This document shows positions 7,489 through 13,807 of a stretch of 13,807 nucleotides of DNA, in pieces. The notes under the pieces are model-generated. The model ran no database searches. It had not been told where the DNA came from and saw only the letters and a list, made by a program, of their open reading frames with translations. This DNA is from Symbiobacteriaceae bacterium. GTDB lineage: Bacteria > Bacillota_E > Symbiobacteriia > Symbiobacteriales > Symbiobacteriaceae. Within the stretch, counting starts at the first letter, position 1, and each line of letters starts with the position of its first letter. The stretch is taken from the NCBI GenBank assembly GCA_027356675.1, contig DAHVXO010000011.1:1-13807 (forward strand), read 5' to 3'. A program made the translations under genes and the position numbers.

Positions 7489-8450
7489 TCAGGCTCCCGG
7501 CTGCGAGTAGTCGGATCGAGTACCGGTGGCAATCGTGCCACAGGCAGCTGCTTCAGCATACTGCCAGAGCTTCCGAACGAGCGGTTCGGTCACCGCATCG
7601 ACACATTCGTTGAAAATGAGATGGTGCCGTAGGTTGAATGCCAGCATCTCCTTGCGTGGGGCTTCAAATCGCTCGAAGACCTTGCGAGAGTAGTCCAAGG
7701 AGAAAAGAGGGTCACCAGTGGCAGCCACCATCACCACCGCGGACACTTGAGATGCCGAGAAATCTTGGCCTCCAAGAGGCTGGCGACCAAGAAAAGGGGG
7801 TAGGTCTTTAGCGAGAGCGGGTCCGAGAAGTACTGTTCGCGGAGCAAATCCGACCGGAAGACCCGCTCTGGCTCCAAGTAGAAACTGGCAGGCAACTGCA
7901 GCTTGGGAAACAACCGGGCGGCAATCCTGGTGGCGCCTACTACCAGCCCCTTCAGCGGTGTAAGCCACCCGAACCGTGTGACCTGCAGGGTCTCGTTTAG
8001 CTCCACATCGACGATGTTGTGAGCAAATACAGCGGAGATCCGGTCATCCGTTCCGGCCATGGCCGCGGCGACGATCCCGCCCTGACTGGACCCCAACACG
8101 ATCACAGTGGGACCAAAACGGGAGAGAGCATACGACACTGCGTCCTTCCCGTTTTGGACCAGTTGCTCAAAGTTGCGGAGTGCACCGGTGCGAGGGCTCT
8201 TTCCGTGCTCGGCAAAATGGACTCCGACCACGTTGAGGCCGGCTCCGGCCAGGGCGTCCAGCAGTTCTTCGTAAAAGAGGGGGTGCAGCATGGTGCCTGG
8301 GAGAAACACGATTGTCGGACCAGTAGCCCCTTGAGTATATGCTCTCCATACAGACAGCGCGATCGGGGTTCCCCCTGACCTGATCAGTGTTTCTTCGTAA
8401 ACCTCCGGCCTTGATACCAGGTTAAGTTGAACCATAGCCGGGGATCGCAT
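7489..8450 (-). pseudogene. Alpha/beta hydrolase, frameshifted
   Basis: The ATG at 8450 follows GAGGAGG by six bases. The first frame carries the hydrolase core: VFLPGT oxyanion region, nucleophile Ser in GSSQGG, and a cap region, to about codon 235. Near 7738-7744 the frame is lost (apparently one base missing). The adjacent frame continues with the expected strand and acid (VMVAATGDPLF, Asp) and the His region (LRHHLIF), ending at 7489. Restoring one base would give about 320 residues with Ser, Asp and His all present. As read, the product stops after 239 residues and lacks Asp and His, so it should be inactive. It sits between the ArsR gene (32 bases) and lspA (1 base). The substrate is unknown. 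A sequencing error is possible because there is only one lesion. Confidence 0.8.
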
Positions 8451-8482
8451 GGATGTCCTCCTCAACGGTTGAGCTCTGTTCG

Positions 8483-8872
8483 TTAGCCCTGGGCTTTCCC
8501 CTCGCGGAAGTGCTCCATAGCCTGGCGGATGATGCTGACTACGTGTCCATCATCCAGAGAGTAGAAGACCATCTTGCCCTGCTTGCGATATTTGGCGAGC
8601 CCCATGTTGCGCAGCAAGCGGAGATGGTGAGAGGCGGTGGCCTCAGTCACCCCCATGAGGGCTGCTACATCGCAAACGCAGAGCTCCTCTTTGGAGAGCG
8701 CCAACGCAATTTGAACGCGGGTATCGTCTGCAAGGGCCTTGAAAATGAGGGCCAGGCCCTGGGTTCCCTCCAATTCATCCCGGAGCCGCTGCACCTTCTC
8801 CGGGTCATAACAGGTTACCTCGCAGGTATCCTGCTCGGCTGCGGGCAGAGACTCCTTGCGCAGGTCCGGCAT
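8483..8872 (-). CDS. ArsR/SmtB-family metal-sensing repressor, CadC type
   Basis: A 129-residue winged-helix repressor that should leave DNA when it binds a soft metal (Cd, Pb or Zn by analogy to CadC). The thiolate site is present: Cys17 and Cys21 in the N-terminal arm (CEVTC) and Cys65/Cys67 in ELCVCD. The dimer-interface zinc site is also present: Asp108, His110, His121 and Glu124, with the spacing I recall for CadC. The recognition helix is VTEATASHHLRLL. The ATG at 8872 has a strong GGGAGTGG site seven bases upstream, so I treat it as its own gene, although the frame is open upstream into a monooxygenase remnant with no stop between. The hydrolase and lspA genes follow. It probably controls its own operon through the dyad at 9663-9673. 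Confidence 0.88.
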   Translation of the reverse strand: MPDLRKESLPAAEQDTCEVTCYDPEKVQRLRDELEGTQGLALIFKALADDTRVQIALALSKEELCVCDVAALMGVTEATASHHLRLLRNMGLAKYRKQGKMVFYSLDDGHVVSIIRQAMEHFREGKAQG

Positions 8873-9650
8873 CGGTTGTCCACTCCCTTCCTTGAAGTCA
8901 TGTCTGGCATCATGCGGACGCAGCTGCACCCAGGGACAGCTGGCGATAATCTCCGCCAGGTAGTTTGCGTCACGTCCCACTCCGCCCAGAAGGGCGGACC
9001 CTCGGGTATGCTGCCACGGAAGGCCCAAAAAGTAAAGCCCATGGGCAGACGTCACACCACGCTTATGGATCGGGATGCCCTTCTCGTCAAAGACAGGCAC
9101 TTCAATCCAATCATAGTCTGGACGGAAACCCGTGGCCCAGATGATGTTTGTTACCTCTATCCGGCGTCCATCGGAAAAGCTGATGGACCTGTCTCGGGCA
9201 GAGTCTGTTCGGCCGACCAGTTCCACACCCAGCTCCCTGACCAAGCGGCGAAGGTCTGTGCCAATAAGGGGATCGTTCTGTCTCATACGCATGCCCACCC
9301 GTGAATTATCCGTTACATCCATCAGCCCCAGCTTGTAGAGCCACCAGAAGAGATCCTTCCCGAGGAAGCGCTGTGGCAGGTAAGGCGGTTTCTTTCCCGC
9401 GGACAGGTACACCCTGCGCTCCCGGGCAAGTTCCTCGGCGATCTGTGCGCCCGAGTTCCCAGCACCCACCACTAGGACGGGGCCCGAGGGGACCTGCTTC
9501 GGGTTGCGGTATTCCGAGCTATGGATTTGAAAGACCCCCGGTGAGAGGCCGGGTGGGAACGTACGGGCGTTGGAACGGCCCCGTGGCAATCACGACCTGA
9601 CCGGCCAAGTAGGTTTCTTCGCCAGTCTCTACCGCGTATCCCGCGAACAA
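8873..9650 (-). pseudogene. FAD-dependent monooxygenase (CzcO/FMO-like), 5'-truncated and frameshifted, reading into ArsR
   Basis: Remnant of a flavin monooxygenase of the CzcO-like kind. Visible are the QVVIATGPFQRPYVP strand (from about 9650, frame one), then after a one-base shift at the G runs 9551-9557, the HSSEYRNP motif, the NADPH-binding Rossmann GAGNSGA, the ATGFRPDYDW motif and the terminal LPWQHTRGSALLG. The N-terminal FAD-binding Rossmann, roughly the first 120-150 residues, is missing: homology stops close to the promoter at 9672-9700. The frame has no stop before the ArsR sequence, so a fused product is possible (ATG-less start region; nearest upstream GTG-type start about 9589). 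The enzyme cannot bind FAD normally and is most likely dead. Confidence 0.75.
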
Positions 9651-9662
9651 TTAGACGATCAT

Positions 9663-9673
9663 TTGAATATCAA
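9663..9673. promoter_or_regulatory. Candidate ArsR/CadC operator dyad
   Basis: TTGAATATCAA is an AT-rich dyad (TTGA, 3-base centre, TCAA) that overlaps the edge of the -10 box and the expected transcription start of the ArsR operon. Position and composition resemble the TTTGAA/TTCAAA-type operators of CadC/SmtB repressors, so autoregulation is likely. Confidence 0.5.
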
Positions 9674-9700
9674 TATACTATCTTTAGCTGGGTCTGTCAA
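9672..9700 (-). promoter_or_regulatory. Near-consensus sigma-A promoter of the ArsR operon
   Basis: On the minus strand TTGACA (perfect -35, 9695-9700) is followed after exactly 17 bases by TATATT (5/6 -10, 9672-9677). It is the best promoter in the window and reads into the monooxygenase remnant, arsR, hydrolase and lspA. Confidence 0.75.
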
Positions 9701-9807
9701 TCTTCGGGAGGTGGTGCCCCCACAGTCGCCAGGAACGTTTTCCTTCCGGACCACTGAAATGGAGCACGGTTCATGAAATCATACAACACCATGCACACAG
9801 AAGCCTA

Positions 9808-9836
9808 TTGTAAACGACAGCATCCTTTGGTAAAGT
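9808..9836 (+). promoter_or_regulatory. Candidate promoter of the CDF transporter
   Basis: TTGTAA (9808-9813) and TAAAGT (9831-9836) with a 17-base spacer, each 4/6 to consensus, on the plus strand. The transporter start is about 100 bases downstream, with a strong stem-loop in the leader. Confidence 0.35.
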
Positions 9837-9847
9837 GGAAAAGTCAC

Positions 9848-9887
9848 AGAAAGACCCTCCCGGCTTTGGCCTGGGACGGGTCTTTCT
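9848..9887 (+). terminator. Stem-loop in the CDF leader (terminator or attenuator)
   Basis: A perfect 10-bp outer stem, AGAAAGACCC / GGGTCTTTCT, extends inward through TCCC / GGGA with a small bulge. It lies between the candidate promoter and the CDF start. The following T content is modest (GTGTCTGGGGTTTTCACC), so it may be an attenuator, a bidirectional terminator or an mRNA-stability element. Confidence 0.45.
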
Positions 9888-9939
9888 GGCGTGTCTGGGG
9901 TTTTCACCTTAGCCAACTTTGTTGGATGGAGGAAGTGCG

Positions 9940-10833
9940 GTGGCCAAACCCGAGGACGGGTACCGGGTAAGCCAGCAGGGAGCCTGGTTAAGCATTCTAG
10001 CGTATGTTTGTCTTACGGCACTGAAGTTGGGAGTGGGCTGGTGGACCGGATCCAAGGCCCTTTCGGCTGATGGTGTAAACAACCTGACCGACGTCATGGG
10101 GTCAGTGGCTGTGCTTTTCGGCCTTCGGATCGCCGGCCGGCCGGCTGACGATGATCACCGCTATGGGCATCAGCGGGCTGAGACTGTTGCAGCCATCGTC
10201 GTTGCTTCGATTATGGGGCTGGTAGGGCTGGATGTTCTCGTGTCAGCGACCAGAGCTGTCTTCCGACCAGACCTAGCCGCACCGCACCCAGTTTCCATCC
10301 TGGTGGGACTTGGGTCGGCACTCGTGATGCTTGGCGTCTACACCTACAACATTCGCCTCGCCCGCCGTACCGGCAGCAAGGCTCTAGCTGCAGCTGCCTA
10401 CGATAATCGTTCCGATGCCTTGACCAGCCTGGGAGCTGTCGCTGGCATCGCCGGCGCCCAACTCGGTTGGCGATGGACCGATCCGGCGGCTGGTGTCGCA
10501 GTTGCGCTGGTGATCCTGCACACCGCCTGGCAGATTGGGGTTGAGGCTGCCCATGCGTTAACGGACGGTTTCGACACGGAACTGCTTGACCACATTCGGA
10601 AGCAAGTGGTAGGGGTTGCCGGCGTCGTGCAGGTGCGGGAAGCCCGGGCCCGGTATCTCGGCAACACCGTCGCCGTCGAGGTCACCGTGTCGGTCTCACC
10701 CAACCTGGGAGTTGTGGAGGCACATGCCATCAGTGAACAGGTGGAACGGACCCTTCTCGCAGATGGAGCGGTGGGGCACGTTCATGTTCATGTGGAGCCC
10801 GTGACCCCGAAGGGAAGGACGTCTCGGGGCTAA
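9940..10833 (+). CDS. Cation diffusion facilitator (CDF) metal exporter, possibly Mn-type
   Basis: A 297-residue inner-membrane proton-coupled divalent metal exporter. Six membrane helices span about residues 15-205, followed by the cytoplasmic domain (about 210-290) with a His-containing end (HVHVHVEP). The transport site in helices 2 and 5 reads Asn47/Asp51 (GVNNLTD) and Asp155/Asp159 (DNRSD); the loop motif RYGHQRAE is present. The Asn-Asp / Asp-Asp set, rather than the Asp-Asp / His-Asp of Zn/Fe exporters such as FieF, is what I recall for Mn exporters such as MntE, so Mn is a tentative substrate. The GTG at 9940 is taken because GGAGGAAG lies just before it; in-frame TTG codons further up lack such a site. 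It is divergent from the ArsR operon and is intact. Confidence 0.92.
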   Translation: MAKPEDGYRVSQQGAWLSILAYVCLTALKLGVGWWTGSKALSADGVNNLTDVMGSVAVLFGLRIAGRPADDDHRYGHQRAETVAAIVVASIMGLVGLDVLVSATRAVFRPDLAAPHPVSILVGLGSALVMLGVYTYNIRLARRTGSKALAAAAYDNRSDALTSLGAVAGIAGAQLGWRWTDPAAGVAVALVILHTAWQIGVEAAHALTDGFDTELLDHIRKQVVGVAGVVQVREARARYLGNTVAVEVTVSVSPNLGVVEAHAISEQVERTLLADGAVGHVHVHVEPVTPKGRTSRG

Positions 10834-10865
10834 CTCGCCATGCCGTCTCAAAGCCGTCGGTAACG

Positions 10866-10880
10866 GAGGGGGCAACCCTC
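10866..10880. terminator. Weak hairpin between convergent genes
   Basis: GAGGG / CCCTC with a 5-base loop, followed on the plus strand by GACCTATTCTTTT. It sits in the 50-base gap between the CDF stop and the end of the glycosylase-like gene. The short stem makes the call weak. Confidence 0.3.
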
Positions 10881-10883
10881 GAC

Positions 10884-11522
10884 CTATTCTTTTCCAAAGA
10901 AAACAGCCAGTGTTCTAAGTTCCTTTTCGCCGATTTCGCAGCTCCACTGCCACAACACGAGATCCACAACTCGCAACCGCTCAGATGTATGTTCAGAAAT
11001 CGCTCTGCAGAGGTTCTCGGGAGATGTCCCCAGCATCCCGGCGAGCTTGACGACGGGCCCCCGTTGGGCAACAACATCCCACCCCAAGTTTCTGGCAAGG
11101 TGGTAGCGGTTCTGACTCCCGATGAACGGCAAGGTGCTCATCCAGGCTAAAGCCTCCTTGTCAGGGAGTTTGGCTAGCCTGGTCATTTGACCCGGACTCC
11201 GCGTAAGATCAGAAGCCATCGACTGTATCGCATCGATCTTCCGGCGGTTGGCGAGTACCTGGAGTACCTCTCCCCGGGGGGCAGTGGCCGCCCTCTCGGG
11301 CTCCCAGCCGCCTAAGGCTTCACCAAGACGGGCCCACCTCGGCCGGATTGCCTTAGCCGTCAACCCACAGCATGCAACGACCCATCCATATTCCTCGAGC
11401 AATTCCCGGTCGCTCTTCGCGGCCGGGACTTCGCTGCGCCAGAGCCCAAGGGTCGTCTCCCAACTGGGATCGGACCGACGAAGATGATCCAGCGCGAGGT
11501 CCCAAATCATCTGGTGCTGCAC
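10884..11522 (-). CDS. HhH-GPD DNA-glycosylase-fold protein, probably lacking catalytic residues
   Basis: A 212-residue protein. The layout matches the helix-hairpin-helix glycosylase fold: an N-terminal helical domain (about 1-100), ANRRKIDAIQSMA (about 91-103), the hairpin LPFIGSQNRYHLARNLGWDV (131-150), then VVKLAGMLG and a C-terminal VVDLVLWQW helix. In the related mobile-element and phage family I recall, the hairpin carries a Lys (TKYHLA) and a catalytic Asp follows (DVAKPDRHLVR). Here these places read Arg139 and Arg154 (NRYHLA, DVVAQRGPVVK), so base excision chemistry may be lost and DNA binding retained. The GTG at 11522 is used with AGGAG ten bases upstream; an ATG at 11510 is possible. 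It follows the TnpC-like gene by 26 bases. The gene is sure; the fold is moderately sure. Confidence 0.72.
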   Translation of the reverse strand: MQHQMIWDLALDHLRRSDPSWETTLGLWRSEVPAAKSDRELLEEYGWVVACCGLTAKAIRPRWARLGEALGGWEPERAATAPRGEVLQVLANRRKIDAIQSMASDLTRSPGQMTRLAKLPDKEALAWMSTLPFIGSQNRYHLARNLGWDVVAQRGPVVKLAGMLGTSPENLCRAISEHTSERLRVVDLVLWQWSCEIGEKELRTLAVFFGKE

Positions 11523-11548
11523 GTACTTCTCGCTCCTAAACGCAACAG

Positions 11549-12364
11549 CTACTGAATGGGGCCACGGACAGCGCGCTTCCTTGCTAGGCCCCGAACCTTG
11601 TCCCGAAGGCGCACAACCTTTTTGGCGAACAGTCCTAGCCGCAGCTTTTGCACCTGTTCTTCAGCCTTCTGAGCCCGTTTGAGGGCTGCTTGGAGCGCTT
11701 TGCCTGCCTCGGTCTCCGTGATCCCGGGTCCGGCAGCGTAGAGGCCATCCAGCACCTGCTGAAGAGCCCGCAATTGTACATCCTTGGCGCTCACGAGGCG
11801 TTGCATCTCTTCGACTCGCCTTTCCGCCTTCTCAGCCCGGAAGCGCCAGGGCACCTCATCGTTGTGAGTATCCACCACAACCAGGCCCCTCTCAATCTGC
11901 GCCCGCAGGCGAGCCAGTTGCTCGGTGGGCACTGCTTTGAGTTGGAGCTCCCGCATCAGTGCAGAGACTGCTCCGCGGAGATGCCGGTTCTCGGCAGCAT
12001 ATCGCTCCGCCTTTGACGCTTGCTGAACTAACTGGTCGCGCTCCCTGGTAACCTCGTTAATGCGATTCCTCGACTCCCGGAGTTCAGCCTGCAAAGCTTC
12101 AATTTGCTTCTGGGCTGCCGCCAAAGCTTTCACCTTGGGCTCTGTAGCCGGTGACAGCTTCCTCGGTTTCCGCTTGAGATCCCGCCGGCGGCGGACTAAA
12201 TTCGCCATCTCCGGATACCGGTGGGCGAGTGTGGCGTACGCGATTCGGGCCATTCGGGCGAACTCGGCGACCGTCGGATATTTGCTCTGCGCCAGAACTT
12301 CTTCCCAGGTTTTCTGAAGACGGGTGGGGGTATCCAGTCCGCCCTCGATACGCTTGTTAGCCAT
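11549..12364 (-). CDS. HTH plus coiled-coil accessory protein, TnpC/DUF6262-like
   Basis: A 271-residue highly charged protein. An N-terminal helix-turn-helix-like block (about 15-65: WEEVLAQSKYPTVAEFARMARIAYATLAHRYPEM..., then RRRRDLKRKPRK) is followed by long heptad-rich coiled coil (about 78-135 and 175-250) and a basic tail. The 'PTVAEFARMARIAYATLAHRYPE' pattern resembles the 'vaeVAreAGVSrswLYrhpel' block of the small TnpC/DUF6262 proteins encoded after tnpB in Tn554-like elements, but this one is about twice the size of Tn554 TnpC (125). The ATG at 12364 has GAGGTG upstream and overlaps the recombinase stop by 8 bases (ATGGCTAA). It likely binds DNA or orients the recombinase. Intact. 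Confidence 0.75.
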   Translation of the reverse strand: MANKRIEGGLDTPTRLQKTWEEVLAQSKYPTVAEFARMARIAYATLAHRYPEMANLVRRRRDLKRKPRKLSPATEPKVKALAAAQKQIEALQAELRESRNRINEVTRERDQLVQQASKAERYAAENRHLRGAVSALMRELQLKAVPTEQLARLRAQIERGLVVVDTHNDEVPWRFRAEKAERRVEEMQRLVSAKDVQLRALQQVLDGLYAAGPGITETEAGKALQAALKRAQKAEEQVQKLRLGLFAKKVVRLRDKVRGLARKRAVRGPIQ

Positions 12365-13807
12365 CTGCGGCACCTCGTTTGAGTCGCATGGCTGTCATAT
12401 CGGTGAGAACCCTTTCTCCGAGGGCTGTACGGTTTCGCAAGTGGTTGATCACGGGTGACCTCGGATGGGTCCTCTCGGCTACCGAAAGTTGCTCTCGTTC
12501 GGCTTCCAGGTCGGCTTCGACCTGGGAGTAGTCATCCGGGCCGAAGAGGTACCACTTGCACCCGTCCCCGTCGGGGCCGATCCAACAAGGGTCAGCGCTC
12601 GGACACGGACCGGCTTCGAGCGGGAGACAGCAGCCTCCGTAGATCGTTTTCTGAAGGCGTAACCCGGTTTTGAGCATCAGCTCGACCTCTCCCGGCGTGA
12701 ACCACTTCATCAGCATCAGACGGCTTTCGCCACTGTTGCCGAAGAAGGCGGCCGCTTTTCCGTCGACCAGCTGCCGCTGATACAGAGCGGCAAGTTCCTC
12801 GCGACGAGTTTCGTCGGCATGAGTATAAACGTAGGGCATTTGCAGGCTGAGATGCTTTAAGTCCTGTCGCACATCAGCCATGGTAGCGCCGCCCCTCCTT
12901 AACAGACTGGCCCGGGTATGCCGCGTGTCATGTGGGAGGAAGTGGTAAATCTCACCGTTGTAGCGGATGTCGTGTCGGTCCATAAACCCATTGAAGTAGC
13001 GCCCGTTCCGGGTATAGCCGTTCACCCACTGCCGGAATCGCTCGGCGGTCAGGTGCGTAAAGTCTCCCTTTTGAGTCCTGGTCATGAACAGATAGGGCTT
13101 TGGGTGCCCTGGTGACAGGCGGTCGATCATTGCGTCAACCATTTCCTGTGCTGTCCTTATCGCGTCTCTCACTAACTCAGCCGCGTAGAGCGGCACAAAC
13201 ACCTGCTGTTCACCGCGGTCTAATTTGGTCTCGTTGTATACCAAGCGGAGCCCGCCCGAGGGGTCCCCGGGGAGTAAAGGCACCTCGGGATTGCGCTTCA
13301 AGAACAAGGTGTGGGAGATTCGCCGGCCTGTCCAGAGCAACACCTTCATGATCTGGCACATAATGAGATGCTGCCTTACCAGAGTGGCAGCCTTAGCCTG
13401 GGGTCCTGACCGACGTTCTGCCTCGATAATCCGCTCGCGCAAGTGCTCTTCTTCCACTTTGAGGGCGACAATGATCTGGTCACGGACCTCAGCAGGGATG
13501 ACCTTGTCATCACCCTTGTGCTGCTTCTTGTACCGGAACTTTCCACGAATGCCGAACCCCTGTACCGCTTCCCCATAGTGGACCCGCAACCATCGGCAAA
13601 AGGAGTTGATGCAGTCCACGACGTCTGCCTTTTTGTAGGGCCTCAACTCGTCGGTCTTCTGCAGCCACAAGCTGAAGGCGTCGCCGATCGCAGCCGTAAG
13701 ATGAGCTAAATTCGAAATATCTGGATGGTACTTCGACAGGAAATCAACGAGCAGGTAGAGGTTATCGACGATCCTAGCGAGATAGCCGTTGCTATACCGT
13801 TCAACGA
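12357..13807 (-). CDS. Large tyrosine recombinase with Cys-rich tail (5' end off window)
   Basis: The frame is open to the right edge (at least 482 codons) and there is no good start inside. The first in-window start-like codon is a TTG at 13670, and clearly protein-like sequence precedes it (LARIVDNLYLLVDFL), so the gene begins outside. A core-binding domain is followed by the catalytic domain. Numbered from that TTG: Arg117 (TGRRISH), Lys149, His247 and Arg250 (PHDTRHTR), His273 (DLKHLSLQ) and Tyr282 (YVYTHAD), with the usual 9-residue His-Tyr spacing. A Cys cluster follows (Cys347, Cys348, Cys356, Cys362, Cys371), likely zinc-binding as in TnpB-type recombinases. It is clearly different from both recombinases at 2667-5802. 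First visible gene of a three-gene operon. Confidence 0.9.
   Translation of the reverse strand, partial: VERYSNGYLARIVDNLYLLVDFLSKYHPDISNLAHLTAAIGDAFSLWLQKTDELRPYKKADVVDCINSFCRWLRVHYGEAVQGFGIRGKFRYKKQHKGDDKVIPAEVRDQIIVALKVEEEHLRERIIEAERRSGPQAKAATLVRQHLIMCQIMKVLLWTGRRISHTLFLKRNPEVPLLPGDPSGGLRLVYNETKLDRGEQQVFVPLYAAELVRDAIRTAQEMVDAMIDRLSPGHPKPYLFMTRTQKGDFTHLTAERFRQWVNGYTRNGRYFNGFMDRHDIRYNGEIYHFLPHDTRHTRASLLRRGGATMADVRQDLKHLSLQMPYVYTHADETRREELAALYQRQLVDGKAAAFFGNSGESRLMLMKWFTPGEVELMLKTGLRLQKTIYGGCCLPLEAGPCPSADPCWIGPDGDGCKWYLFGPDDYSQVEADLEAEREQLSVAERTHPRSPVINHLRNRTALGERVLTDMTAMRLKRGAADG

Larger units (their letters stand above)
10884..13807 (-). mobile_element. Partial second recombinase module (recombinase, TnpC-like, HhH-GPD)
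   Basis: Three co-directional genes with an 8-base overlap and a 26-base gap form an evident operon of recombinase, DNA-binding coiled-coil and glycosylase-fold protein. The order resembles tnpB-tnpC plus an extra gene of a Tn554-like element whose tnpA-like gene would lie beyond 13807. The left end would be somewhere between 10834 and 10884; no inverted repeat matching 2600-2612 is visible there. Confidence 0.5.

Noticed and set aside
8453..9304. A 283-codon plus-strand open frame
   Set aside because: It is antisense to the ArsR and monooxygenase coding sequence; codon pattern and motifs belong to the minus strand.
9773..9970. A 65-codon open frame starting before the CDF gene, as a possible leader peptide
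   Set aside because: It runs through the stem-loop and into the CDF gene in another frame, has only a mediocre ribosome binding site, and contains no regulatory codon run.
1..13807. CRISPR arrays, tRNA or rRNA genes and DDE transposases/insertion sequences
   Set aside because: No regularly spaced repeats, cloverleaf sequences or DDE transposase signatures were seen; the only mobility genes are tyrosine recombinases.

Overview
The window looks like an accessory, horizontally acquired island of a moderately high-GC Gram-positive bacterium. My best guess is Bacillota, for example a thermophilic Clostridia, Symbiobacterium or Limnochordia type. This rests on strong GGAGG-type ribosome binding sites before nearly every gene, frequent GTG/TTG starts, a Bacillota-style OmpR/histidine-kinase pair and a CadC-type ArsR regulator. 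No rRNA, tRNA or CRISPR array is visible, and the taxonomic call is inference only.

Layout. (1) 1-2554, minus strand: a tight four-gene operon encoding a small membrane protein resembling those of copper/heavy-metal loci, an OmpR-family response regulator, its sensor kinase (ATGA overlap), and a membrane protein with the start of a zinc ribbon that runs off the left edge. (2) 2600-5825, plus strand: two overlapping tyrosine recombinase genes (Tn554 TnpA/TnpB-like) bracketed by 13-bp imperfect inverted repeats. This looks like a compact mobile element. (3) 5878-6640, minus strand: a broken CcdA-like membrane thiol-redox gene (frameshift plus amber codon). The recombinase element probably inserted between it and the region 1 operon. 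(4) 6990-9650, minus strand: a metal-response operon made of a truncated flavin monooxygenase remnant, a CadC-type ArsR repressor, a frameshifted alpha/beta hydrolase and an intact lspA. A near-consensus promoter with an overlapping dyad operator lies upstream. (5) 9940-10833, plus strand: a divergent cation diffusion facilitator. Together (4) and (5) resemble the metal resistance cargo (regulator, CDF transporter, signal peptidase II) of many resistance islands. (6) 10884-13807, minus strand: a second recombinase operon. It has a large tyrosine recombinase with a Cys-rich tail (5' end outside the window), a TnpC-like HTH/coiled-coil protein and a HhH-GPD DNA-glycosylase-fold protein.

How it fits together: two different tyrosine-recombinase modules flank or invade a metal-response cargo. 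The mobility genes, the transporter, lspA and the regulators are intact, whereas three cargo enzymes are decaying. The most unusual parts are the right-hand operon, where a glycosylase-fold protein that seems to lack its catalytic residues is co-transcribed with a recombinase and its accessory protein, and the inverted-repeat-bounded two-recombinase element.
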